DNA from: Larkinella sp049445795
GTDB lineage: Bacteria > Bacteroidota > Bacteroidia > Cytophagales > Spirosomataceae
Assembly: GCF_049445795.1 (NCBI RefSeq)
Contig: NZ_JBMSDT010000011.1
Location: 62,001-126,000 of the forward strand
Direction of reading: 5' to 3'
Length of the DNA: 64,000 bases
The notes under the pieces are model-generated. The model was not told where the DNA came from, did not search any database, and worked only from the letters and a program-made list of their open reading frames with translations. The position numbers and the translations under genes are program-made. Each line of letters begins with the position of its first letter. The first letter of the stretch is position 1. Below, piece by piece: positions 49,671 to 57,915 of the stretch.

Positions 49671-50729
49671 ATGGATTTGCTCGCTCAAACCCGGGGAATC
49701 AGCATCCTCCGCGTTGTGTCGGATTTGGGGTATGTTTTGCACGAAAACCGCAAGATCGTCTGCCCGTTTCATACCGAAAAAACGCCCTCGTTGGTCGTCT
49801 ATCCGCAGACGAACTCCTACCACTGCTTTGGGTGCGGGCGGCACGGCGATGTGATCCATTTCTACGCGGGCGTGTCCAGGCTGGAGTACACGGCGGCCAT
49901 GCATCAACTCGCGTTCAATTACCTGCCTGACTACAAACCGGAGCTGTACAAACGGGGGAAACTGGAAAAAATCCAGAAGACCGGGTTGTCGCGTCCGGAA
50001 AAAGTGACGTTGCCAGCGGACACCAAAACCTACGAATACAAACCGTTACACAGCGATATTTACGAAGATTTTCGGCGGATTTGTGAGCTACAACCCAGCA
50101 ACGCCGTTCGGGATGAAGCGTGGCAGTACCTGACCGGACGCGGTTTTTCAGAAGCCACGCTGCGGAAGTTCCGGATTTTTACCGTCAACGACTACCACGC
50201 AGCCCAGGCTTATCTCCGCAACACCTACGCCCTGCTGGATTTGCAGGAAGCGGGCTTGTTCAACGAGAAGGGGAATCTGATTTTTTACCGGCATTCCATC
50301 CTCATTCCGTATTACCGTCGGGGGCGCATTTTGTTTTTGCAGGGCCGGGTCATCGGCAATCCGACCGATACGGTTTCCCGGTACCAGTTCCTGAGCGGGG
50401 TGCCGGTCGAGTTGTTCAATGCCGACGTGATGGATATTCTGAAAACCGGGCAGACGCTGTACCTGACGGAAGGCGCGTTCGACTGCATGACACTCATGCA
50501 GGAGGGGATGCCCGCCGTGAGCCTCGGCAGCGCCACGATGTTCAAGCGGGAGTGGATGAAACAGTTCCGACGGTTTGAAATTTGCTTCTACTTCGACAAC
50601 GATGCCGCCGGACAGAAGGCCGCCCGGGAATATGGCGAAGTCTTCGGCCAATACGGCGTCTCGACCCGCGTAAAAACGGTGAAAGAAGGCTACAAAGATG
50701 TCAATGACTATTTTTCGAAACGGGAGTAA
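49671..50729 (+). CDS. DnaG-like mini-primase (CHC2 zinc finger plus Toprim)
   Basis: A 352-residue protein: CHC2-type zinc finger CPFHTEKTPS...YHCFGCGRHGDVI (Cys31, His34, Cys52, Cys55), an intermediate region, and a Toprim domain with TEGAFDCMTLM (catalytic Glu about 267) and YFDNDAAGQKAA (DxD-like, about 301-303). Normal DnaG is about 600-650 residues with a helicase-binding C-terminus, absent here. Proteins like this occur in plasmids, integrative elements and phages, but no other mobile genes are nearby. It could prime DNA replication or repair, or act as an accessory RNA polymerase-like primase. It is monocistronic. Confidence 0.85.
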   Translation: MDLLAQTRGISILRVVSDLGYVLHENRKIVCPFHTEKTPSLVVYPQTNSYHCFGCGRHGDVIHFYAGVSRLEYTAAMHQLAFNYLPDYKPELYKRGKLEKIQKTGLSRPEKVTLPADTKTYEYKPLHSDIYEDFRRICELQPSNAVRDEAWQYLTGRGFSEATLRKFRIFTVNDYHAAQAYLRNTYALLDLQEAGLFNEKGNLIFYRHSILIPYYRRGRILFLQGRVIGNPTDTVSRYQFLSGVPVELFNADVMDILKTGQTLYLTEGAFDCMTLMQEGMPAVSLGSATMFKREWMKQFRRFEICFYFDNDAAGQKAAREYGEVFGQYGVSTRVKTVKEGYKDVNDYFSKRE

Positions 50730-50755
50730 TTTCTTCGTTTTCGTTTATGAAAAAA

Positions 50756-51199
50756 TCAGGACTGCAATTCTTTCACAAACTTAAAGTGCGAGGGCCGAAA
50801 CGTGAGCTGCTGGTAAAACCGGTGCGTATGTGTCCGTTTCTGATTTGCTGTGACCTCTAGATTCACAAATCCCTGTTCGTCGGCCAATTGCTCCAGCGCT
50901 GACACCAGTTGCCGGCCAATCTGCTGGTTCCGGTATTCCGGCAGGACGTATAGCTCCTGAATCTCGCCGACTTTACCGGTATGGTGAAGCAGGTACTGGA
51001 CGTGGCAACTGACAAACCCGACCACTTCGCCTTCCACTTCGGCTACCAGGTAATGCACCCGGCGGTCGGTCAGGTTGCGTTGAAAAACCGCCCGGAAGGC
51101 TACCGCGTTCAGTTGGCATTCTTCCAGTTCGCAAATAAAGCGGTACAGGGTGGCAACATCCTGAAAATCAGCCGGGCGAATGTGGGCTTGAGCGCTCAT
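50756..51199 (-). CDS. GNAT-family N-acetyltransferase
   Basis: A 147-residue protein with the GNAT core: VVGFVSCHVQYLLHHTGKVGEIQELYVLPEYRNQQIGRQLVSALEQLADEQGFVNLEVTANQ, including the acetyl-CoA site R-x-x-x-I-G. Substrate not predictable. It converges with the mini-primase gene (26 bases between). Confidence 0.85.
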   Translation of the reverse strand: MSAQAHIRPADFQDVATLYRFICELEECQLNAVAFRAVFQRNLTDRRVHYLVAEVEGEVVGFVSCHVQYLLHHTGKVGEIQELYVLPEYRNQQIGRQLVSALEQLADEQGFVNLEVTANQKRTHTHRFYQQLTFRPSHFKFVKELQS

Positions 51200-51286
51200 A
51201 ATCGGAGAAAGATTAGGTAAGGTTTCGGGATTTGATCAAGATGGGCTTAAATTTCGGGAAATTCTGATAAATCCTAAGCCTGATTC

Positions 51287-52528
51287 ATGAAAAAAATAAG
51301 TCCTTGGGCGCTGCTACCCTGGCTGCTGGGTGCTGTTGCCTGCCAGCCGACTTCTTCAACCGATCAAAAAACCGCCCAAACCGACTCGACCTCAACCCAC
51401 ATGTTTGCCGCCGACCTCGCTTTCCTCCAAAAACACCATTCTGATTTAGTCATGCTGAAAGACGGAAATGCGCAGGTGCTGGTTTGCCCGGCGTATCAGG
51501 GCCGCATCATGACCAGCACCGCCGACGGTGAGACCAGTTATGGCTGGATCAACCGGGAACTGATCGAGTCGGGGAAATTGCAGCCGCACATGAATGCCTT
51601 TGGGGGAGAAGACCGGTTTTGGCTGGGGCCGGAAGGTGGCCAGTTTGCCATTTACTTCCAGCCCGGTGCCGAATTCATCGGCGACAACTGGCAGACGCCC
51701 GCACCCATTGATTCCGAGCCGTTTACGCTGGTTGCAAAAGACGAACGTTCGGCCCGGTTTTCGAAAGCGTTTTCGTTGACCAATTATTCGGGAACACACT
51801 TCAAAATGGGTGTCCAGCGGGAAATTCACCTCCTGAATGCCGATCAGGTCAGCCGGACGCTGGGAGCTTCCGGGGTTTCGTTGAGCCCTTCCCTCAAAAT
51901 CGTAGGGGTTGAATCGGTCAACACGCTGATTAACAAAGGTCCAGAGCCGTGGACGAAAGCGAAAGGCTTGTTGTCGATCTGGATTCTGGGCATGTACAAC
52001 GCGTCGCCGGAGGCTACGGTCGTGATCCCTTTTCAACCCGGCGACGGACCTGCGATCAAGGATGATTATTTCGGGAAAGTCCCGGCTAGCCGCCTGGTTC
52101 AGCACGAAAGCGTGGCTTATTTCCGGGCCGACGCCAACGAGCGCGGTAAAATCGGTGTTCCACCCGCCCGCGCCAAAAACCGGCTGGGAAGCTACGACCC
52201 AACTTCCCGAACCCTGACGCTGGTGACTTTCACCTTCAATCCGGCCGACCGCGACTATGTAAACTCGGCCTGGGAGATTCAAAAGGAACCTTACGGCGGG
52301 GATGTGGTCAATTCGTACAACGACGGGCCGATGAAACCGGGACAACCGCAAATGGGCCGGTTTTATGAACTCGAAAGCTCGTCACCCGCAGCCGCGCTTC
52401 CTCCTGGTGGGCGATTGACGCACACTCATACGACCCTGCACATTCAGGGCGACGAAATCCAGCTTGACACCATCGCCCGGCAGTGGCTGGGCGTTCCGCT
52501 GGCTGAGGTTGTCAAAGCGTTTGACTAA
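51287..52528 (+). CDS. DUF6786-like lipoprotein
   Basis: A 413-residue exported protein with a lipoprotein leader (LLPWLLGAVACQ, Cys about 19) and a beta-rich body: LVCPAYQGRIMTSTADG, NAFGGEDRFWLGPEGGQFAIYF and the late GRFYELESSSPAAALPPGGRLTHTHTTLHIQGD. The pattern of an early GGEDRFWLGPEGGQ and a late GRxYELESSSP resembles DUF6786 proteins of Bacteroidota and suggests a galactose-mutarotase-like sugar-binding fold. Substrate and activity unknown. Confidence 0.78.
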   Translation: MKKISPWALLPWLLGAVACQPTSSTDQKTAQTDSTSTHMFAADLAFLQKHHSDLVMLKDGNAQVLVCPAYQGRIMTSTADGETSYGWINRELIESGKLQPHMNAFGGEDRFWLGPEGGQFAIYFQPGAEFIGDNWQTPAPIDSEPFTLVAKDERSARFSKAFSLTNYSGTHFKMGVQREIHLLNADQVSRTLGASGVSLSPSLKIVGVESVNTLINKGPEPWTKAKGLLSIWILGMYNASPEATVVIPFQPGDGPAIKDDYFGKVPASRLVQHESVAYFRADANERGKIGVPPARAKNRLGSYDPTSRTLTLVTFTFNPADRDYVNSAWEIQKEPYGGDVVNSYNDGPMKPGQPQMGRFYELESSSPAAALPPGGRLTHTHTTLHIQGDEIQLDTIARQWLGVPLAEVVKAFD

Positions 52529-52562
52529 AGAAAACCGCCTTTCTGGTTTGTCCAAGAGCAAG

Positions 52563-52663
52563 CCCTGTCAAACCCCCAACCCCCTAAAGGACGGTCGGCC
52601 GCTGCCGGGCTTTTTGATCCGGATTCGTTGAGCCCCCTTTAGGGGGTTGGGGGTTGACAGGGG
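52563..52663. repeat. GC-rich inverted repeat, family C
   Basis: Arms CCCTGTCAAACCCCCAACCC... and its complement (one extra A in the left arm; each about 27 bases) around about 45 bases. It sits between convergent genes and may also act as a transcription barrier, but there is no T-run. Confidence 0.85.
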
Positions 52664-52668
52664 TACGC

Positions 52669-54597
52669 TCACTCAGGCATTTCCTCCGCAAACACCGTCG
52701 CAAAAGGGCCTAGCCTGAAGGAGAAATTTCCGGTTTCGTCGGGCGACGGGTACGAGACCGATTCCTCCCAAAATTTATCGGGCGAAAAACAGGCGCTTGA
52801 AAAAGTCGTTTCGTCCAAAATCCGAACCGCTATATTCAGGCTAACCGGAACGTGTACGGTTTGCGGCTCATGGGTCAGATTGGCGAGGACGAGGGCCATT
52901 CTTCCATTTTTTCGAAGATATAAAGCTTCGGTTTTGAACGGGTGGCTGCTGATGGTCGGCAATACTTCCCCGCCTTGAAACCGGTTTACGAACCGGAGCA
53001 CCCAATACAGCGGGAAAACCATACCCGATTCGGCAAAAAACTGGTTCGGATAGGCTGAGGGGGCGTTGCCCTGCAAAACGCCCTCTTCGCCCACGGTTTC
53101 GTAGTAGGTCAGTGACCGGGCTTCGGCCTGCATCAAGTTCTTCAAACTGGCGAGCGTCCAGGCCGCTCCGAACAACGACATCTGCCGGGGATCGGTCGAA
53201 AACGGCATCTGAGCAGCGCTTGAATCGGCATCGTCGCCGGTCGAGTCGGGGTTGAACCGGGGGCGCAACGTGACCGGTGAAACCCGCACGTCCGGATGCC
53301 AGCGTCGGGCGTCGCGGACGGTGTCGGCCTGGGCCGTGGCATTCTCGACCAGCGTCAGATTATCGACCGCGTGGGCCTGTGGACTGATGGCATACGCCAG
53401 AAAATCGATGGCATCGGTCGGGGGTGTTTCGCGGTTAACCGCCACAAAAAAAGCGTTGGTTCCGGCCCCGATCCGGGCGTTGGGAAACGCCTGACGGAGG
53501 GGCGAAACAACCTGATCGAGCAGTGTACCAGGCGTCGATTTGGCAAAGTTGCTGAGAATCAGCACCGAATCGATCAAAGCCGGATCAATGGGTTCCTTTA
53601 AAAACGTGTACAGTTCGTAGCTCGATAACTGATTAAACACCAGCGCCAATTCAATCGTTACACCCAACCGGCTGGCATCGTCGACGGTTTTTGCCAGCAC
53701 GTCGGGCCATTCAGGCTGCTGAAAGTTGATCTCGACGCGCAAGTGGTGGAAGTCGGCGGCTTTCAGCAACTGTACCGTCGATTCCGTCAACGGATTGGTA
53801 TTGGAGCCGATTCCGATGGCCGGTACAGGAATTGGGGTAGTTTCTGTTGAAATAGCAATTTCATTGGAATTCGTTCGGGGAGCTACCGGGCCGGAGCCGC
53901 CATCGACCAGCCGTAGCTCGACCGACTGCTGAATGCGGTCGCCCGGTTTTAGCGTCACCGGGAACGGTTTGGATAAGGGCGTGCAATACGTTTTGTACGA
54001 GGCATCAGTCCAGTTGCGCTGGTCTTCGGTTTCGAACACATCGCCCACAAACCACAACACCGCAGCCCCCCCGTTAACCGTCGGCCACTGCATTTCGCGG
54101 ATATTGAAAAACGGCTGGTGGGGGCTGATGGCTTCCGGGAAGAGAGCTATGGTCTGGTTGCCATCGGGATGGGTGAGGGTACACGGTTTTCCGGCGCATT
54201 CGGGGATCGAATGCAGAATGCAAAAACCGGCGCGGTTTCGCCGGAACTCGGCCAGCGATTCGCCGTCGATGGAAAAGTGAATCGTACCGTCGGGGTCGCC
54301 GATGATTTCGCATTGCCAGCGTAAATGAATGGTTTCGTTCCGGCACTCGCAGCGGTAGCGAATCCGGAAGGAATCGTCCTGTTGTTCAATAACTTCATCT
54401 TCGAGCGTGCGGGTAGCCGTCGCCCAGTTGTGGTCGCGGACGGCGTGGTAGATCATCCGCAGCACTTCATGGTCGCCCAGCCGGATGTACCGCAGAAAAC
54501 CACGGTCGTAAAGCATCGTCAGCGGGCCAGCCCGGAGCGTACGGGGTTCCGGCAACGGTTCGTTCAGGCCGTAGCGGATCAGGGAAGGTGAGTACAT
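52669..54597 (-). CDS. D-apionate lactonase-like protein
   Basis: A 642-residue cytosolic protein. The first 220 residues contain LRAGPLTMLYDRGFLRYIRLGDHEVLR, VRDHNWATA and VFETEDQRNWTDASYKTYCTPLSKPFP, a combination I know from D-apionate lactonase (ApnL), which opens D-apionolactone in apiose catabolism. A TIM-barrel-like middle part (about 260-520) and a beta C-terminus follow. No other apiose genes are seen in the window, so the substrate is unproven. The call rests on recalled motif similarity. It overlaps no other gene; family C repeat lies behind it. Confidence 0.6.
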   Translation of the reverse strand: MYSPSLIRYGLNEPLPEPRTLRAGPLTMLYDRGFLRYIRLGDHEVLRMIYHAVRDHNWATATRTLEDEVIEQQDDSFRIRYRCECRNETIHLRWQCEIIGDPDGTIHFSIDGESLAEFRRNRAGFCILHSIPECAGKPCTLTHPDGNQTIALFPEAISPHQPFFNIREMQWPTVNGGAAVLWFVGDVFETEDQRNWTDASYKTYCTPLSKPFPVTLKPGDRIQQSVELRLVDGGSGPVAPRTNSNEIAISTETTPIPVPAIGIGSNTNPLTESTVQLLKAADFHHLRVEINFQQPEWPDVLAKTVDDASRLGVTIELALVFNQLSSYELYTFLKEPIDPALIDSVLILSNFAKSTPGTLLDQVVSPLRQAFPNARIGAGTNAFFVAVNRETPPTDAIDFLAYAISPQAHAVDNLTLVENATAQADTVRDARRWHPDVRVSPVTLRPRFNPDSTGDDADSSAAQMPFSTDPRQMSLFGAAWTLASLKNLMQAEARSLTYYETVGEEGVLQGNAPSAYPNQFFAESGMVFPLYWVLRFVNRFQGGEVLPTISSHPFKTEALYLRKNGRMALVLANLTHEPQTVHVPVSLNIAVRILDETTFSSACFSPDKFWEESVSYPSPDETGNFSFRLGPFATVFAEEMPE

Positions 54598-54603
54598 AGG
54601 AGG

Positions 54604-55254
54604 TTAGTAATTCTGCAACTGGTCGGATTCAAAGATATGCGTTCCGCTCAAATCGTCCTGCGCTTTATGACACATCGCGCTGGCCACACTCTCGGCGCGG
54701 ACGCCCTTGTATTTAGCTGGAATGAGCGGATTGAACAGCTTCATCAATCCTTCACCAATGCGCTCGCCCAGGCGGTATTCCTTGCGGTCGCCGAGCAGCA
54801 GGGACGGCCGGAAAATCAAGAGGGCCGGAAAATGCAGGGCCGTCAGGTCGCGTTCGAGTTCGCCCTTGACGCGGTTGTAAAAAATCGACGAACCGGGATT
54901 GGCCCCCATTGATGAAACCAATAAAAATTGTCGGGCCTGGTTGACCAAAGCCTGTTTGGCAACGTCTAAGGGATAGTGGTAGTCGACTTTCCGAAAGGCC
55001 TCCCGCGAACCGGCTTTTTTCATGGTGGTGCCGAGGCAACAGAAAATGTCATCGGCCCGGATCAGCAAGCTGTTCGGATGGTCGAAATCGTACTGAATTT
55101 CCTGTAAGCGAGGATGTTGCCAACCCAGCGAATGCCGCACCAGTACTTTCACTTTTTCGTAAGCGGAGGAGTCCAGCAGGCGGTGCGTTAACGCGTTGCC
55201 AATGAGTCCGGTAGCGCCAACGACAAGCGCAGTTTTGGAAGCAGGTTGGGTCAT
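54604..55254 (-). CDS. NAD(P)-binding atypical SDR/NmrA-like oxidoreductase
   Basis: A 216-residue Rossmann-fold protein: GATGLIGNALTHRLL (nucleotide-binding GxxGxxG), LLVSSMGANPGSSIFYNRVKGELER with Ser-x-n-YxxxK-type residues, and an extended C-terminus, like HTATIP2/NAD(P)H-binding proteins. Activity unknown. Six bases after its stop the lactonase-like gene's start follows on the same strand, so they may be cotranscribed. Confidence 0.8.
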   Translation of the reverse strand: MTQPASKTALVVGATGLIGNALTHRLLDSSAYEKVKVLVRHSLGWQHPRLQEIQYDFDHPNSLLIRADDIFCCLGTTMKKAGSREAFRKVDYHYPLDVAKQALVNQARQFLLVSSMGANPGSSIFYNRVKGELERDLTALHFPALLIFRPSLLLGDRKEYRLGERIGEGLMKLFNPLIPAKYKGVRAESVASAMCHKAQDDLSGTHIFESDQLQNY

Positions 55255-55273
55255 TTTGCGGCTTTTTAGATGA

Positions 55274-55281
55274 TAAATTTG
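55274..55281 (+). promoter_or_regulatory. possible -7 box for the MG2/plug protein
   Basis: TAAATTTG, matching TAnnTTTG, 56 bases before ATG 55337 in the gap divergent from the oxidoreductase. Confidence 0.4.
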
Positions 55282-55336
55282 CTAATTTATAGGCGACTAT
55301 TTATTTAATTACCATACTTTTTTGAAAAACTACCCA

Positions 55337-57805
55337 ATGCATCCACATCCTGGTTCCATTTCACGTTTTGGCTGGCTGCTGGCCCTGCCGGTTTTGCTGG
55401 CCTTCGGTTTTGCCGATCCCGACTTTCCGAAGTATCTGCTCGAACGGCTACAGGCGTATAATCTGGCGTATCCCCGGGAAAAAGTATACGTCCAAACCGA
55501 CCGGCCCTATTACACCGCCGGGGAAACGATCTGGCTCAAAGGCTACCTTTTTGATGGTCCTTTGCACCGGGCCGACTCCGTCAGTAAAGTGCTTTACGTG
55601 GACCTGGTGCAACTCGATCAACAGAAAGTTGTGGTTCATCAGGTTTTGCGGGCCGAAAATGGCTACGCGGTCGGGAACATTGCCCTGGGCGATTCGCTGC
55701 CGAGCGGGACTTATCTGCTGCGGGCCTACACGGGCTGGATGCGGAATTTTTCGGAAGACTATTATTTCACCAAACCGCTGATGCTGCTGCGCACCGACAC
55801 GCCCAACGTGCAACCGCTGCAAAACCAGCCGACCAGCACTCGGCCCGAGGTGCAGTTTTTTCCGGAGGGAGGTCAGTTAATTACCGGGCTGGAAGGCCGG
55901 ATTGCCTTTAAGGCGGTCAGTCCGGCTGGGAAAGGTTTGGAAACCAGCGGTTTTGTCATGAGTTCGGTGGGCGATACGGTAGTCGGTTTTTCGGGAAAAC
56001 ACCTGGGCATGGGCTATTTTACGCTGAAACCGGAACCGGGTCAAACCTATACGGCTTTTGTAAAGCTGGTGGATGGAACCACGCATCAATACCCGCTGCC
56101 CCAGGCGCAACCGGAGGGCTACGTGCTGCTGGTCGATAACATTTCCAACCGCGACAATGTCCGGATTTACATCAAAAATAACAAACCGGCTTCCGTACAG
56201 GGGCGGTTTACCTTAATTGCTCAATCGCGGGGCAAAGAAATTCAGGTGGCCCAGGGCGATGTCAGCAAGAAAGCAGTGGTCTTGCAGATTCCCCGGGCGT
56301 TGTTCCCGGAAGGAATCTCCCAGATCACGTTGTTCGATGAAAAGAACCAGCCGGTCTGCGAGCGACTGGTTTTTGTGGAAAAAAACGACCGGCTGACTAT
56401 TCAACTCAAACCGTCAAAACCGGCGTTTGGACCCCGTGAAAAAGTGCAGGTGGACGTGACGGTGACGGATGCCGCGGGCGCACCCGTTCGAACCAATCTA
56501 TCGCTGGCGGCTACCGATGCGGGGCAGGTGCTTGAAAAGGAACCCTACGCGGCTGACCTGGTTTCGTACCTGCTGCTGAATTCAGACCTGAAAGGCTCCA
56601 TCGAGCAGCCTGGTTATTATTTTGACCCGGCCAATAAGGAGCGACTGCCGCATCTGGACATCCTGATGATGACGCAGGGCTGGCGTCGGTTTGCCTGGAA
56701 AGATGTCTTGCAGGACACGTATACGCCGGTGAAGTATCCCGTTGAGCAAGGCCTGACGCTGGCGGGGCAGGTACTCCGCCCGAACCAGAAAACACCCGGC
56801 AAGGTGAATCTGACGTTTATGGTGATGCAACCCGACAGTTCGCAGGATATTTTTGTGGGCGAATCCGACGAAACCGGCCGATTTATGGTGCAGGGACTGG
56901 ACGTGCTGGATTCCACGCGAATGATGATTCAGGCGGTGGCCGGCAAGAGCAACCGCAACGTCGAAATCAAGCTGGATGATTGGTTTAGCCCAACCGTGAA
57001 ATTGACCCAGATTCCGTATAACCCCTTTGTTTTTCAGCGCGATGAACTGGCCGAATACTTGAAAAGGACCAAAGAATACCTGGATATTGAGCGCCAAATT
57101 CGCCAAAACCGGGAGATTTTACTGAAGGAAGTGACGGTTCGGAAAAAACGGGAAGCACCCTCGGATTCGCGTAAAATTTATGGGCAAGCCAGCAATACAC
57201 TGAAAATTGACCAGACCATGACGGGCGGGGCCATGTCGGTGCTGGACTTGCTGCGGGGCCGGATTGCGGGTGTGTCGGTAACGGGCAGTGCCATGAATCC
57301 CACGGTGCAGATTCGCGGGGCTATGAACTTTTCGGGCGTCGTCGAACCGCTCTTTGTCCTGGACGGAATCCCGGTCGACAAGCAAAGCATTATTTCCATC
57401 CCAGTTTTTGATGTGGATTACATCGACGTATTGAAAGGCGCGAATGCAGCCATTTTTGGCAGCCGGGCAGGTGGGGGCGTAATTGCCATCTATACCAAAC
57501 GGGGTTCGCCGAACTATGATTTTAGTCAGGAAAAATCGCCCGGAACCCTGGTGGTACAGGTACCGGGTTATCGGGTGGTTCGCGAATTTTATGCCCCGCG
57601 TTACGACGAGCCTAAGCCCGAGCACAACCGTCCGGATTACCGCCCGACGTTGCACTGGGCACCGATGATCCAGACCGGTGCCGATGGCAAAGCGCAAGTC
57701 AGCTTTTTTACGTCCGACGCCCGTGGTCCCATCCGGATTGTGGTCGAAGGAGCCGCGACTGATGGTCGGCCGGGCGTGGGGCGGGTAACGTTTGAGGTGA
57801 AGTAA
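55337..57805 (+). CDS. MG2-like and TonB-receptor-plug protein without beta-barrel
   Basis: An 822-residue exported protein. After a signal peptide comes a macroglobulin-type segment (KVYVQTDRPYYTAGETIWLKGYL, typical MG2), further beta domains (REKVQVDVTVTDAAGAPVRTNLSLAATD), then a TonB-dependent-receptor plug (about 620-740: MSVLDLLRGRIAGVSV, IRGAMNFSGVVEPLFVLDGIPV, YIDVLKGANAAIFGSRAGGGVIAIYTKRG). No beta-barrel follows; the protein ends in a last beta domain (GKAQVSFFTSDARGPIRIVVEG). Such proteins occur widely in Bacteroidota, possibly binding extracellular ligands. ATG 55337 places the signal peptide properly. Confidence 0.85.
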   Translation: MHPHPGSISRFGWLLALPVLLAFGFADPDFPKYLLERLQAYNLAYPREKVYVQTDRPYYTAGETIWLKGYLFDGPLHRADSVSKVLYVDLVQLDQQKVVVHQVLRAENGYAVGNIALGDSLPSGTYLLRAYTGWMRNFSEDYYFTKPLMLLRTDTPNVQPLQNQPTSTRPEVQFFPEGGQLITGLEGRIAFKAVSPAGKGLETSGFVMSSVGDTVVGFSGKHLGMGYFTLKPEPGQTYTAFVKLVDGTTHQYPLPQAQPEGYVLLVDNISNRDNVRIYIKNNKPASVQGRFTLIAQSRGKEIQVAQGDVSKKAVVLQIPRALFPEGISQITLFDEKNQPVCERLVFVEKNDRLTIQLKPSKPAFGPREKVQVDVTVTDAAGAPVRTNLSLAATDAGQVLEKEPYAADLVSYLLLNSDLKGSIEQPGYYFDPANKERLPHLDILMMTQGWRRFAWKDVLQDTYTPVKYPVEQGLTLAGQVLRPNQKTPGKVNLTFMVMQPDSSQDIFVGESDETGRFMVQGLDVLDSTRMMIQAVAGKSNRNVEIKLDDWFSPTVKLTQIPYNPFVFQRDELAEYLKRTKEYLDIERQIRQNREILLKEVTVRKKREAPSDSRKIYGQASNTLKIDQTMTGGAMSVLDLLRGRIAGVSVTGSAMNPTVQIRGAMNFSGVVEPLFVLDGIPVDKQSIISIPVFDVDYIDVLKGANAAIFGSRAGGGVIAIYTKRGSPNYDFSQEKSPGTLVVQVPGYRVVREFYAPRYDEPKPEHNRPDYRPTLHWAPMIQTGADGKAQVSFFTSDARGPIRIVVEGAATDGRPGVGRVTFEVK

Positions 57806-57811
57806 CCGTCT

Positions 57812-57891
57812 GTACCCACGGACTTTAGTCCGTGTGAGTTAGTGTGTCCAGAAGTTGGTATTAACTCACACGGACTAAAGTCCGTGGGTAC
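57812..57891. repeat. palindromic repeat pair, family A copy 4
   Basis: Both arms are perfect (GTACCCACGGACTTTAGTCC... and complement) around about 26 bases. It begins seven bases after the stop of the MG2/plug gene and touches no coding frame. Confidence 0.93.
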
Positions 57892-57915
57892 GAAACTCCT
57901 AAACCTTTATATTCT

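Noticed and set aside
49671..50729. Mini-primase as evidence for a prophage or integrative element
   Set aside because: No integrase, structural, transfer or att-like sequence is seen around it.
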